Source: Timema cristinae
Lineage: Eukaryota > Arthropoda > Insecta > Phasmatodea > Timematidae
NCBI GenBank assembly: GCA_039000515.1
Contig: JBCFYV010011172.1
Span: 72,303,941 to 72,367,940, forward strand
Direction of reading: 5' to 3'
Length of the DNA: 64,000 bases
In this document: piece by piece, positions 1-11,672 of the stretch
Position numbering within the stretch: the stretch's first letter is position 1
How the letters are laid out: each line of letters opens with the position of its first letter
Translations under genes and position numbers: made by a program
The notes under the pieces: generated by a model
Database searches by the model: none
Seen by the model: the letters and a program-made list of their open reading frames with translations, nothing else
Told to the model about the DNA's origin: nothing

Positions 1-290
1 TTTTCTCTTGTTTACCTTCAGTAAACTACCCTTAATTTTAGGGGTAGTTGTCCAATTCCAAAAACGCCTCGGGGAAACCCTATGAAAACCCTAGATACCA
101 AGTTTAAGCTCGGTCGGTAAAATAGTTTAGGCTCTAATTGGAGGTATAAATAGACAGATAGACGGAATTCAAAAACCATTTTTTCGGATTCAGGGAGTCA
201 TGAAACGTCAAGATTAATCAAAATCTCGAGTTAGATTTTTTTGACGATCACCATACTTTCTCTACCTGTAAGATGGAGAGAAAGTAAAAA
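1..290 (-). repeat. R1 dispersed repeat, truncated by window start
   Basis: This is a partial copy of an unclassified interspersed family (R1). It shows the recurring motif of a TTTACT/AGTAAA step beside ACCCTTAA, then a segment ending in a GACGATCACxATACTTTCTC-like half and a matching GAGAAAGTAAAAA half that could fold as a hairpin. The same order occurs on the minus strand at 14667-15455, 35452-35905 and 60322-60580, and on the plus strand at 43336-44240 and 45690-46840. No coding potential is seen. It may be the non-coding end of a DNA transposon; the class is unknown. Confidence 0.5.
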
Positions 291-669
291 TATATATAAA
301 TACTATAAAAACAGTATTTGCCGTAATTATTGCAAGCTACTAAATTTCGCCTACGGAAACTGCCCTGAGCGTCCACTCTTTTCTCCTGCACCTTAGTCCA
401 CCCCTGTCTATAGTACAATTTTAGGAAAGTCTTTTTAAGATCTACCATATATATATTTAAATAAAAATTCATCACTACTGTATCAAAAAAATTCTAGTCT
501 ATGCCTTATTTATGAAAATCTAGCTATAAAATTCAATTTTTCAACTTTCACCCTTGTAAACCTCTACTTCTCTGGTAACTTCTCTGGTTGACAATAGTAG
601 GTCAATTAAAAAAAAGTTCAGGGCTGCACGCACCATCATTTTGTACCAGTTGCAAGGATTGTCTGCTAC
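291..669. other. AT-rich stretch, no gene seen
   Basis: AT-rich sequence with short incidental open frames. I see no repeat, RNA or exon signal that I can support here. Confidence 0.4.
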
Positions 670-1140
670 CAGTGGCGGCGTAACGTTATTTGTGAAGAAA
701 CGGGGTGGTGGGGGCCGTAAGCAAAAAAGGAGTTTTTTGAGAAGTTGCCTTCCCCCCTTCACCTCCTACCTTACTCTACCCCTCTTCAAGATAAATTTTT
801 GAAACTTGGATGTCCCTAAAAGTTATTTATAAATATCCTCCTCCCCAAATTTGAAAAATCAAATTATTTTTATGCTATTTGGAGAAGTTATCTCCATTTT
901 TTAAATTTTTTTTTTAAATTTAGATTCTTCTATAAGCCATTTGGAGTGGTCCTCGCCTTTAGTTGAAAAGTTAATTTATGTCTTTAAATGCTATTTGAAA
1001 TTATCCTCACCTGGACATTTTTGGTAATCGGATGTTTTTAGAATCAATTTGGAGTCATCACCTGGATTTTTTTAAATTATTTGTATCTGAAATAAAGTTG
1101 GAGTGACCCTCTTCTAGCAAATTTTAAAAATAAGATCCCT
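670..1140 (+). mobile_element. G-rich hAT-like element end with degenerate ~60-bp repeats
   Basis: It starts with CAGTGGCGGCGTAACG, a hAT-type terminus, followed by a G/C-homopolymer-rich stretch. From about 780 there are degenerate ~60-bp repeats, each with a 'tatttggagt...cctc...ttggat' pattern. The same order is found on the opposite strand at 33465-34260, whose terminal bases are the near match CAATGGCGGCAAAACC. A CAGTGGCG-type end in the other direction lies at 2738-2753, but the 8-bp flanks (662-669 and 2754-2761) do not match, so I do not join them. Non-autonomous; no transposase seen. Confidence 0.45.
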
Positions 1141-1440
1141 CTAGAGCATAGGCGTACACACAAGGGGATCCAGTGGGTCCAAGCCTTCGCCCCCCCCCCC
1201 CCTCCCTCTCCTGATGAACATGAAGGATAAATAAAAGATTAAATACAAAGCAAAGATATGTGGTGGATCCAGGATTTTTTCAAGGGGGGGAGGGGGGCTA
1301 CACCACAAAAGCAATACCTTTAGGAACCAATAAAGTGTTGGTCCGTGCCCCAGTAGTATTTTTACTCCCGGAAAAAAAAATATTTCCAAAGCTCAAAATG
1401 GTGATCTTTATGTATATTTTGTACCTAATAGTTGCTGATT
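1141..1440. repeat. C- and G-homopolymer-rich transposon fragments
   Basis: A run of C (about 1189-1202) sits beside a 'gggatccagtgggtcc' segment. About 60 bp later comes 'gtggatccaggattttttc' followed by G runs. These look like two oppositely oriented G-rich hAT-like ends. Boundaries are not resolved and no target duplication was found. Confidence 0.3.
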
Positions 1441-2737
1441 AAACTTATATTGGTTATAAATATCTGTTATCTTGGATTTGGTTGCCATCTTTAATTTCTA
1501 GATATAGCCACTGTTTCCTTTGTGATTATAATTTTTAAATTAACATAAAAAATAATTGTCAAAAATAAAGATGCCTAATTCAAGTGTCTATATTTTAGTA
1601 AAAATACGAAAATAAAATCATTAGTTAATAACACACTGTTTATTACACAAAGGAGGGGTGAACTAGGAGGGGAGTGTGCGGGAAAGCCAGGGTTCAGGTT
1701 AAACAAGGTGAAGTATGTTTTGTTCGAACACATTGGACGTATTTCTGCAGAGAAGCACAGCACCCTTCAATCCGTCAATTAAATTTTTGAAAAATAGCTG
1801 AAAGGGGGGGGGGGGATTATATCCCCTTATTCCCAATACCCTTGAATCCATGCCTGAGTGTGAGACATACCCAACTGGATTTAACGCTGTCTAGTCTGTA
1901 TAGTCTCATGAAGTATTTTGTTCAAAGTATGAATCTTATATAAGTAATAGATTGGATTGACTATTGACTTGTAACTTCTGTACTTTGGATCCCCCGTCTA
2001 GAAGATATTTGAAGTGTGCTTCCACTGTCATATTTTTGTAAATTGGATGCTTTCAGAAACTATTTGGAGTTACGATTTTATTTTTAATTTGCCAAATAAT
2101 GTAACTCTATCTTGTTTACTGTTTAAACAATAGTAAACTCAAGTAAAGATCTCTAACTACCCCCACTTTGTTGATGAAGAAATACATTATAATTGTTTTT
2201 GGGCTCTAAAACAACCACACTCAACCCCCCTCAACCAACACCCCTATCCCCGCCCTCTTTCTATATATTCTTATTTCTATGAGCACTCACTTCGATATAT
2301 CAACATGACCAGTATGTATTATAGATCGAATTGAAGTCTCCCCTAAAATAAACCAAGTAGAACGCAAAATAGCTTGCTAAGGTATCCAATATTAATAAAT
2401 ATTTTGTCCTCCTGCGTGGGAAAGTTTATAGTTTATATACTAAGATAGTTTATCCACAGCCCTTTATCTAAACAAATACGGGTGCATTTAATCAAAAACT
2501 TTCCTTCCTCTTTTCCTGTCAGCTAGAATAATCAGAGGAAATTACTAATAGCTTGAATAGGCACCTAAAATTAAAATTAATTAAGAGTGTAAAATAGGTT
2601 ACACATGACCAATTAACCGATTATCTATGTATACTATACCTTATTTATAATTATTTACTAAACCTTTTTCTCCGATAGAATAAATCTAAGAGGGGTTGGG
2701 TGTATAGGGCCGTGTGATGGAACTCCTTATACTCCTC
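1441..2737. other. AT-rich, repeat-derived, no gene seen
   Basis: AT-rich sequence with a G13-like homopolymer at about 1802-1815 and pyrimidine-rich patches near 2220-2265. Short open frames (for example near 1575-1763) have no recognisable composition or motif. Probably decayed transposon sequence. Confidence 0.35.
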
Positions 2738-2753
2738 GGTTCCGACGCCACTG
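2738..2753 (-). mobile_element. Isolated hAT-type terminus
   Basis: GGTTCCGACGCCACTG reads on the minus strand as CAGTGGCGTCGGAACC, close to the terminus at 670-685. It could be the far end of a ~2.1-kb element, but the flanking 8-bp duplications do not agree. Confidence 0.3.
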
Positions 2754-3719
2754 TTATCAACTAAATGAGGTAAGATATAAATTTGGTCTACACGTGATTA
2801 ATTATTGTATAGTTAATATTCACATTTCCCTAAATAAAGTGACATGTATAAAAGTGTGTGTTCAAGACAATTGTTTTTTTTTTAAAGCATCGCGTCCTAC
2901 TACCCGTTCGGTTTATACGGTTTCAAGACAAGTTAAACCATCTAATCAAGAATTGATTGTGCTTGTTTGTGAACCCTTCACGAGAATCTCAAGCTAGCAA
3001 AATACCACAAAATAAACATACAGGCTGACGGCTGGACTCTGTAGGGCGATCAGCCGCGCATTCTTCCTTTTGACCTTGAGATAGGTTTCCTTTCCGTTGC
3101 TTCTCTCCTGACATGGGGTGGTAGATATGGGGTGGTGGGGAAAGTGTAAAGAGGATAAGATTAGACAGAGACAGACGCTGTAGTTGAAGAAAACAGCACA
3201 TAGCATTTCATTTTAAGACTAGGCCTCCTCACACGATTGATATTATTTCACGTACCGAGGCGGCCCCCTTAAGAGCTCCTGCTGTCCGTATCTACTCGTT
3301 AACCGCCTTACCTAGAAAACTGTTGTATTGAGTGACGCCCACAGGGGAATGGTATTTTGTCAGGGGACTAGAACCGGAAAATGTAAGAAAAATATTGCCA
3401 TACTAATAAAAATCTAATGTAAAAGTTAAACTAGTGTTTGATCATGGGAGAGGGGTTTGGGGGAAGTGGGATGAGGTGTTTTATATTGGGATTTTCGTAA
3501 ATGTAGACATAAGCTTAAAAATTATATGGAAATATCATATTAAACAAAAACTATAGTTACTTACATGGCTGTTATAAATTTGAGCACAGTTTAAACCGAA
3601 TACAAAATTAATTAGCCTAGACTTTTAATTTAATTTCGGATTTCACATAATTTTGAAAAAAGAAGCCACTTGAAAATGACATGTCTTGCTAGTAATGTAT
3701 TATTTTCTTTCTTTTATAT
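2754..3719. other. No gene seen
   Basis: Mixed sequence. 3000-3380 is somewhat GC-richer and gives overlapping open frames on the minus strand, none with a recognisable domain or splice context. The rest is AT-rich. Confidence 0.35.
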
Positions 3720-4260
3720 AAAACCTATACTTCAAGGCACTTATGTGATTTTAACTCTATCCCTCGAATTAAGTTAAGAGTAGTTTACTGATGAAATTTT
3801 TTTTGAATTCCAAATTTTCGTAACTTGCTCTAATGATAGTAGCTAGTAGTAGCTGATGACTGTTTAGAAAAAATTTTTAAAATAAAAACAACTCCAAAGA
3901 TTTGGTTGAAAATTGGTATTAGTCTACTATTTTACATGATAAGCGAAAATTAAATTTAATGGTCGTTTACGTATGACAAATTTTCGGATATGAACTTGAT
4001 TTAGTTCAAATTGAATATGTGGGAATTAATTTATGATACATAATATAATTTTATTTTTACAAATATAAATAAATTTAGTTAAAATTAATTTACAAATGAT
4101 TTTTTTAATTAGATTTTTTTTAAATACATTAGTTTAAACAGGTTTGTTTTTCTGGGAAAATCTTAATGTTTACTGAAAACCTATTTTTGAAAATTTTATT
4201 CAAAACCACGTGAGAAAGTGTGTACAATTGTGTCGCACCACTTATTTAGTTCATAATGTC
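3720..4260 (+). repeat. R1 dispersed repeat, 3' part
   Basis: It contains 'agtagtttactgatg' near 3778 and further degraded copies of the R1 internal repeat. It ends with 'gagaaagtgtgtacaattg' and a 'gtgtcgcaccacttattta' end, matching the ends near 44240 and 46830. The left boundary is unclear. Confidence 0.5.
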
Positions 4261-4560
4261 ATTATTATTGAGTTTATCTATTCAACTATAGGAATCAAAT
4301 AACCGACGCTATTATTTATGCTTTTTAGTGAGGAATTCTCCATCTAGATATGATATCCTGAAAAGATTCGGCTATTTGATTCTTAAATATGCAATCCCGT
4401 GCAATTATAATAATTGTACAAATGGCAGCAATAAGCCAACTACCGAGTCGAAGGTGGCTGCGTTATCTGATAGCTAGTGATCTTAATGAAATCACACATT
4501 TGTAGCCGATTATTTCCGCACGTCCATCATAGACTTTGCCTTAAAACATGAGTGAAGAAT
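4261..4560. other. No gene seen
   Basis: AT-rich interval between an R1 copy and a tRNA-derived element; nothing supportable is seen. Confidence 0.35.
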
Positions 4561-4564
4561 GACC

Positions 4565-4665
4565 ATGGGCACGGGACGAATCCTGGATAGCTCAGTGGTG
4601 AGAGAATTTGTGTACTAAAGCAAAGGTCCCAGGTTAGACTCCCGTGCCCAGGTGTCATTTTTCAA
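4565..4665 (+). repeat. tRNA-derived element (family C)
   Basis: It carries an A-box-like TAGCTCAGTGGTGAGAG and a B-box-like GGTTAGACTCC in tRNA-like spacing, followed by 'aggtgtcatttttcaattt'. A related copy lies on the minus strand at 46224-46312. The D-arm resembles tRNA-Lys. The insert between the boxes is irregular and no clean acceptor stem forms, so it is a SINE head or tRNA pseudogene rather than a working tRNA. Confidence 0.5.
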
Positions 4666-4674
4666 TTTTCAGAA

Positions 4675-4975
4675 TATTCAACTATATTATTATTATCAAC
4701 GTACCTTACTACCCGTTCGGGTTATACGCACTTAGCTAATGTGTAATGAATGGTAGGGTGATTTTGAGTTGAAATGGAGGACCTTCAGCTTAACGTGGAA
4801 TCCGAACCACGGTGGAGGCCTGGCATTCCCCACATTCACAAGATGTCTTGTCAGAGGTGAAGGAAGGGTTTGGTAATCAGATAAATCTGTGCTGGGACCT
4901 AGGATTGAACCCCGGACCTCAGCACAGAAGTCCGACACCATACCCCTAGACCATCAGGTCACCTATTCAACTATA
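4675..4975 (-). mobile_element. SINE-A, full length, with target duplication
   Basis: Complete SINE-A on the minus strand. The (TAA)n tail, seen as ATT repeats, is on the left. The tail stem ACCCG..CGGGT, the conserved body and a tRNA-like head with B box GGTTCAATCC follow. It is flanked by the perfect 12-bp duplication TATTCAACTATA at 4675-4686 and 4964-4975. TATTCAACTATA also occurs at about 4279, outside the element. Confidence 0.9.
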
Positions 4976-5394
4976 GTGATATTTAATTTATCTTTATAGA
5001 ATTCAATATGAAAATATTTAGAATAAATAAGTATAGGCCTAAGTGAGAAAGAATTTTTGTTAAATTACAAACTTTTACTATAGTAAGTTTATATAGATTA
5101 ATTAAAATAGTATACTTTATTGATTAATACACACATGATTTAAGATATCAGAACATTATTAAAATAACACATTAAAATTGTGAGTCAAGGTCACATAAAT
5201 GATAACAAATAAAAATATAACGAAAAAAATTAATTTAACTAAATTAAACTATATAGATAATTAGTAACAAATTACTAGAGGACTAATGTTTGGTTGTAAT
5301 ATAATTGAAAAGAAATTTTAAGAAAAATTGAAAAAATTTTGAATTATATAAAAGTTATTTGAATTCTATAATCTTAGCTGAAAATTCCCTTGAT
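4976..5394. other. Very AT-rich, no gene seen
   Basis: A/T-dominated interval; no motif or coding signal is seen. Confidence 0.4.
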
Positions 5395-5430
5395 CCTTTT
5401 TTAGCCATCGTAGAGACAGCCTTAAAATTC

Positions 5431-5467
5431 TACATGTTTCGGCACATCTACGGCGCCATCCTCAGGA
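5431..5467 (-). ncRNA. Hammerhead-like core motif, probably inactive
   Basis: On the minus strand, CTGAGGA (5465-5459) is followed by a stem II candidate GGCGC/GTGCC (one G-U pair) and then GAAAC (5440-5436). The order CUGAnGA - stem II - GAAA is the hammerhead ribozyme core. ATGTC directly precedes CTGAGGA and could pair through ATGT with ACAT after GAA, giving a stem III. No stem I hairpin lies between that C and CTGA, and the first stem II position is not a G-C pair. It may instead be a widespread repeat motif that only resembles the core. Confidence 0.3.
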
Positions 5468-5635
5468 CATTTGACTGTGCCTGTGTTAGTTGCTCTAGTG
5501 AATACCAGAATCAGTGATATTTATTAATTACCAACAAATAATAATTATTGCAAATATTGATTGAGATATATGTATCGTAAAGGTATTATTTAATCTTTAC
5601 CGAGTGGGATAGGGTTCAATGAGCGTAGAGTGGTA

Positions 5636-8600
5636 CATTTATATGTCGTTCCTTGTACTTTGCTTGTTACCTACATAATACTCCATATTGACACTAATGG
5701 TAGGTCCTGCTGGCCAGTTACCTGTCGTTCCTTGTACTCTTGCTTGTTACCTACATAATACTCCATATTGACACTAATGGTAAGTCCTGCTGGTCCAGTT
5801 ACCTGTCGTTCCTTGTACTCTTGCTTGTTACCTACATAATACTCCATATTGACACTAATGGTAGGTCCTGCTGTAGTCCTAGTTACCTGTCGTTCCTTGT
5901 ACTCTTGCTTGTTACCTACATAATACTCCATATTGACACTAATGGTAGGTCCTGCTGTAGTCTAGTTACCTGTCGTTCCTTGTACTCTTGCTTGTTACCT
6001 AGATAATACTCCATATTGACACTAATGGTAGGTCCTGCTGTGTCCAGTTACCTGTCGTTCCTTGTACTCTTGCTTGTTACCTACATAATACTCCATATTG
6101 ACACTAATGGTAGGTCCTGCTGTGGTTACCGTCGTTCCTTGTACTCTTGTTTGTTACCTACATAATACTCCATATTGACACTAATGGTAGGTCCTGCTGT
6201 GGTTACCGGTCGTTCCTTGTACTCTTGTTTGTTACCTACATAATACTCCATATTGACACTAATGGTAGGTCCTGCTCTGGTCCAGTTACCTGTAGATCCT
6301 TGTACTCTTGCTTGTTACCTACATAATACTCCATATTGACACTAATGGTAGGTCCTGCTGTGGTCAGTTACCTGTCGTTCCTTGTACTCTTGTTTGTTAC
6401 CTAGATAATACTCCATATTGACACTAATGGTAGGCCCTGCTCTGGTCCAGTTACCTGTAGATCCTTGTACTCTTGCTTGTTACCTACATAATACTCCATA
6501 TTGACACTAATGGTAGGTCCTGCTGTAGTCTAGTTACCTGTCGTTCCTTGTACTCTTGCTTGTTACCTACATAATACTCCATATTGACACTAATGGTAGG
6601 TCCTGCTGTGGTTACCGTCGTTCCTTGTACTCTTGTTTGTTACCTACATAATACTCCATATTGACACTAATGGTAGGTCCTGCTCTGGTCAGTTACCAGT
6701 AGATCCTTGTACTCTTGCTTTGTTACCTACATAATACTCCATATTGACACTAATGGTAGGTCCTGCTTGGTTTAGTTACCTGTAGTTCCTTGTACTCTTG
6801 CTTGTTACCTACATAATACTCCATATTGACACTAATGGTAGGTCCTGCTGTAGTCTAGTTACCTGTCGTTCCTTGTACTCTTGTTGTTACCTACATAATA
6901 CTCCATATTGACACTAATGGTAGGTCCTGCTGTAGTCTAGTTACCTGTCGTTCCTTGTACTCTTGCTTGTTACCTAGATAATACTCCATATTGACACTAA
7001 TGGTAGGTCCTGCTTGGTCCAGTAACCTGTCGTTCCTTGTACTCTTGCTTGTTACTTACATAATACTCCATATTGACACTAATGGTAGGTCCTGCTTGGT
7101 CCAGTTACCTGTCGTTCCTTGTACTCTTGCTTGTTACCTAGATAATACTCCATATTGACACTAATGGTAGGTCCTGCTGGTCCAGTTACCTGTCGTTCCT
7201 TGTACTCTTGCTTGTTACCTACATAATACTCCATATTGACACTAATGGTAGGCCTGCTGGTCCAGTTACCTGTCGTTCCTTGTACTCTTGCTTGTTACCT
7301 ACATAATACTCCATATTGACACTAATGGTAGGTTCTGCTGTGGTGCAGTTGCCTATCGTTCCTTGTACTCTTGCTTGTTACCTACATAATACTCCATATT
7401 GACACTAATGGTAGGTCCTGCTGGTCCAGTTACCTGTTGTTCCTTGTACTCTTGTTTCCTACCTACATAATACTCCATATTGACACTAATGGTAGTCCTG
7501 CTGTGGTTACCTGTCGTTACTTGTACTCTTGCTTGTTACCTACATAATACTCCATATTGACACTAATGGTAAGTCCTGCTGTAGTCTAGTTACCTGTCGT
7601 TCCTTGTACTCTTGCTTGTTACCTACATAATACTCCATATTGACACTAATGGTAGGTCCTGCTGTGGTCTAGTTACCTGTCGTTCCTTGTACTCTTGCTT
7701 GTTACCTACATAATACTCCATATTGACACTAATGGTAGGTCCTGCTCTGGTCCAGTAACCTGTCGTTCGTTGTACTCTTGCTTGTTACCTACATAATACT
7801 CCATATTGACACTAAAGGTAGGTCCTGCTCTGGTCCAGTAACCTGTCGTTCCTTGTACTCTTGCTTGTTACCTACATAATACTCCATATTGACACTAATG
7901 GTAGGTCCTGCTGGTCCAGTTACCTGTTGTTCCTTGTACTCTTGTTTCCTACCTACATAATACTCCATATTGACACTAATGGTAAGTCCTGCTGTGGTTA
8001 CCTGTCGTTACTTGTACTCTTGCTTGTTACCTACATAATACTCCATATTGACACTAATGGTAAGTCCTGCTGTGGTCCAGTTACCTGTCGTTCCTTGTAC
8101 TCTTGCTTGTTACCTACATAATACTCCATATTGACACTAATGGTAGGTCCTGCTCTGGTCCAGTTACCTGTCGTTCCTTGTACTCTTGCTTGTTACCTAC
8201 ATAATACTCCATATTGACACTAATGGTAAGTCCTGCTGTAGTCTAGTTACCTGTCGTTCCTTGTACTCTTGCTTGTTACCTACATAATACTCCATATTGA
8301 CACTAATGGTAGGTCCTGCTGTGGTCTAGTTACCTGTCGTTCCTTGTACTCTTGCTTGTTACCTACATAATACTCCATATTGACACTAATGGTAGGTCCT
8401 GCTCTGGTCCAGTAACCTGTCGTTCGTTGTACTCTTGCTTGTTACCTACATAATACTCCATATTGACACTAATGGTAGGTCCTGCTCTGGTCCAGTAACC
8501 TGTCGTTCCTTTTACTCTTGCTGGTTACCTACATAATACTCCATATTGACACTAATGGTAGGTCCTGCTGTGGTTACCTGTCGTTCCTTGTACTCTTGCT

Positions 8601-9240
8601 TGTTACCTACATAATACTCCATATTGACACTAATGGTAGGTCCTGCTCTGGTCCAGTTACCTCTCGTTCCTTGTACTCTTGCTTGTTACCTACATAATAC
8701 TCCATATTGACACTAATGGTAGGTCCTGCTGGTCCAGTTACCTGTCGTTCCTTGTACTCTTGCTTGTTACCTACATAATACTCCATATTGACACTAATGG
8801 TAGGTCCTGCTGTGTTCTAGTTACCTGTCGTTCCTTGTACTCTTGCTTGTTACCTAGATAATACTCCATATTGACACTAATGGTAGGTCCTGCTCTGGTC
8901 CAGTAACCTGTCGTTCCTTGTACTCTTGCTTGTTACCTACATAATACTCCATATTGACACTAATGGTAGGTCCTGCTGTGGTCCAGTTACCTGTCGTTCC
9001 TTGTACTCTTGCTTGTTACCTAGATAATACTCCATATTGACACTAATGGTAGGACCTGCTGTGGTTACCTGTCGTTCCTTGTACTCTTGTTTGTTACCTA
9101 CATAATACTCCATATTGACACTAATGATAGGTCCTGCTGTGGTCTAGTTACCTGTTGTTCCTTGTACTCTCTCTTGTTACCTAGATAATACTCCATATTG
9201 ACACTAATGGTAGGACCTGCTGTAGTTACCTGTCGATCCT
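5636..9240. repeat. ~80-bp satellite array, about 45 units
   Basis: Tandem copies of an ~80-bp unit. A very constant block (TTGTTACCTACATAATACTC, then CATATTGACACTAATGGTAG) alternates with a variable linker. Linker types include 'ctggtccagttacctg', 'ctgtagtctagttacctg' and the shorter 'ctgtggttacc', so unit length varies over about 75-86 bp. ACCTAC and GTAGGT within the constant block form 6-bp inverted arms. Near-periodic open frames on both strands are by-products of the repetition. Some multi-unit stretches recur, for example around 7570-7830 and 8215-8480, indicating block duplication. Confidence 0.95.
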
Positions 9241-10241
9241 TGCACTTCTGTAGCGTAACCTTGTCCGGTGTTCCGTCTCGTTACGCACCACAACCCGTTA
9301 GCACCGCAAGGTTACGTGGGTTATTGTCTGGATGGTTGAATTTCCCTGGACAGAGTTCCCTGTATCCGCAACGATAGACGTGCACTTTCTAAACACGTCT
9401 GTAACCGCACATGACTTACAAACTCACCTATATTATAACTCGATACACCCAAGCCTGGGTAGCTCCGGAATACTTACTGATTAGATTTCTGTGTGTAGTT
9501 TATAATTATCTTGGTCAGCAATCCAGAAATTGTCCTAGGGTTCCTCAGACTTGCAGGCTTCTTCGCTCACTACTAATTCACAAATGTAGTTCGTATCCTT
9601 CATCCGTCTTACTACTAGTCTGATCTATCCGCGTGTACAGAGGATCTGGTACTAAACGGAATATTTTAGAAGAAATGTATCCACATTAGCGTGATTTAAT
9701 CTAATTTCAATGGTAACTGCAGAAAGTTTAGTTTTTTTTAAAGTTTCTTCATACAAGAATACTACTAGATTTACAAGTGATATTTACTTATCTGTGAAGA
9801 AATCCTAAAGGTGCAATAGGGCTCCCTGCCCACTAGTCATCATAAAAATATTTTATACAAATTTTTTGATTTTATATAAACAGTGGTTCACCCTGTTGAA
9901 ATATCCGACCGGCCGTGTCGGTGAGGGGTAAATACACCCCACGAGGAAACCAGGTTAGATCGATCACAAGAAATGGACTGTGAAATGGAGTTCCTAACAT
10001 CGCGGCGTGTAAAAGTGGAATAAGTGACACTTACTGAGTGGTGTTGTCTGTATTTTTAGAGGGGACTTTACCCGCCAGCAGTGCTGGTAACCTGGATAGT
10101 GTGTGTGACCGATTAAAGCTTTATTCACATGATCGCTGAAAATAGGGCGCATCATATACTGGAGTAAAGCAGCAATGTTTCTTGACACATGGTGATTTGC
10201 TACACAAATTCCAAACACTAGAATAACATTGTCCGCCAACG
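9241..10241. other. Unique-looking flank of the satellite
   Basis: GCGTAACCTTG (9253-9263) and CAAGGTTACG (9307-9316) are inverted arms about 43 bp apart, just outside the array. About 9385-9435 shares a ~50-bp segment (including ACATGACTTACAAACT) with 24325-24375. Open frames at 9411-9623 and 9994-10239 (minus) have no recognisable domain. No exon is supported. Confidence 0.4.
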
Positions 10242-10528
<287 letters not shown>

Positions 10529-10769
10529 CTCGTCCGGGCTATCCCCATTTAATTATGTAACGGAAAAATCAGGGAATGTCATATGATAAGGAATCTCTGG
10601 ATATTTTTGCAGTGATTTTCAAAATACGAAATGGAAGTTAAAAACACATTTAAACTTATTAATTTTATATCAGATTCATACAATTTTCTGAAGAGCATTG
10701 ATTGTTATTATTATAATTATTATTATTTTCGCGTGTAACCCGAATGGATAACAAGGCAGTACTCTCTCT

Positions 10770-11264
10770 CTCTCTCTATCTATCTATACTTATAAAATAA
10801 CATGTCCTGATTGACTGACTGACTGACTGACTGATTCATCATCGCCGAGCGCAAACTATCAAGGCTACAAGCATGAAATTCGGACTGTATATTCATTTTG
10901 TTATGTAGGCACCCACTAAGAAAGGATTTTAGAAAATTCCAGCCCAAAGGGGTCAAAAAAGGGGATGATAATATGTATGAAAGTCCGTCATTTTGAAAGT
11001 TACATAAACAAAATTTTGTATTTCGGTTATTGACGTAAAACAAATAAATACGTGTTTCAGGAATTTGGGAAATTTTATTTAATAAGGGATGAAAAGGGGG
11101 GTGAAGTTTGTATCGGACTTGCATTATTTTTGATCTGAGGTCAAGTTATGGTCATCAACGTAACGTAATATTTTAAATTAATCTGTAAATACATATGTAT
11201 ATTTTCGTATTGGTATATAATCAACTTCCACGCGAGCAAAGCCGTCGGGCAACAGCTATCTAGT
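10770..11264 (+). mobile_element. Helitron-like non-autonomous element
   Basis: The left end has a CT/TATC microsatellite and then TATACTTATAAAATAACATG and GACT repeats. The right end is CACGCGAGCAAAGCCGTCGG followed by GCAACAGCTATCTAGT. GCGAGCRAAGCCGnnGGC...CTAGT right ends are familiar from invertebrate Helitron-type elements; that assignment is from memory of the family. No Rep/helicase coding is visible. Open frames inside are not convincing. Confidence 0.5.
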
Positions 11265-11610
11265 ATATATATATATGTGTGTGTGTGTCAAAAACTTAAT
11301 AGCAAAATGAAATAGCAACACAGAAAATTCATATTTAATGGTTTAGAAAACCTGTAGAAGTCAGGGAATTTTAAAACTTTATTAGTGATTACGCTAATGG
11401 GGTATGAATGAGGAAAAGTGAGAAATAATTTAAGAAAAATCGCCCTCATTACATCCAACCTGGCGTACCAGACAATTATACTGACCTTCAGTCCTCGTGA
11501 CAACTGATTGCTGGCGATGCGTGTTTAACTTAATTTAATATTAAACAAACACAATATCTTGTTCCCACTCCTTCAATTCACCAACAATTTCCCCCATGGT
11601 AATTCCTTTC
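11265..11610. other. No gene seen
   Basis: A short (TA)n/(GT)n run at about 11262-11287, then AT-rich sequence with no supportable feature. Confidence 0.35.
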
Positions 11611-11611
11611 C

Positions 11612-11672
11612 TCCGTGTCAGGAATCGAATCTGTGACCCTCGGTTCACTAGACAGCTGCGCTACTGACAGAA
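11612..11672 (-). repeat. tRNA-like fragment
   Basis: On the minus strand GTAGCGCAGCTG (A-box-like) and ATTCGATTCC (B-box-like) lie in tRNA-like spacing. No complete cloverleaf is evident; it is probably another tRNA-derived SINE head or a pseudogene. Confidence 0.35.

Noticed and set aside
670..2753. Single ~2.1-kb hAT element joining the CAGTGGCG ends at 670 and 2753
   Set aside because: The 8-bp flanks TCTGCTAC and TTATCAAC do not match, so I list the ends separately.
4565..4665. Functional tRNA gene
   Set aside because: A and B boxes are present but the anticodon arm is irregular and no clean acceptor stem pairs. The same sequence recurs as a dispersed element at 46224-46312. The other tRNA-like loci (11612, 24468, 42235, 59695) fail in the same way.
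5671..8861. Open frames of 60-88 residues with repeated peptide motifs
   Set aside because: They follow the ~80-bp satellite and appear on both strands; unit-length changes break every frame.
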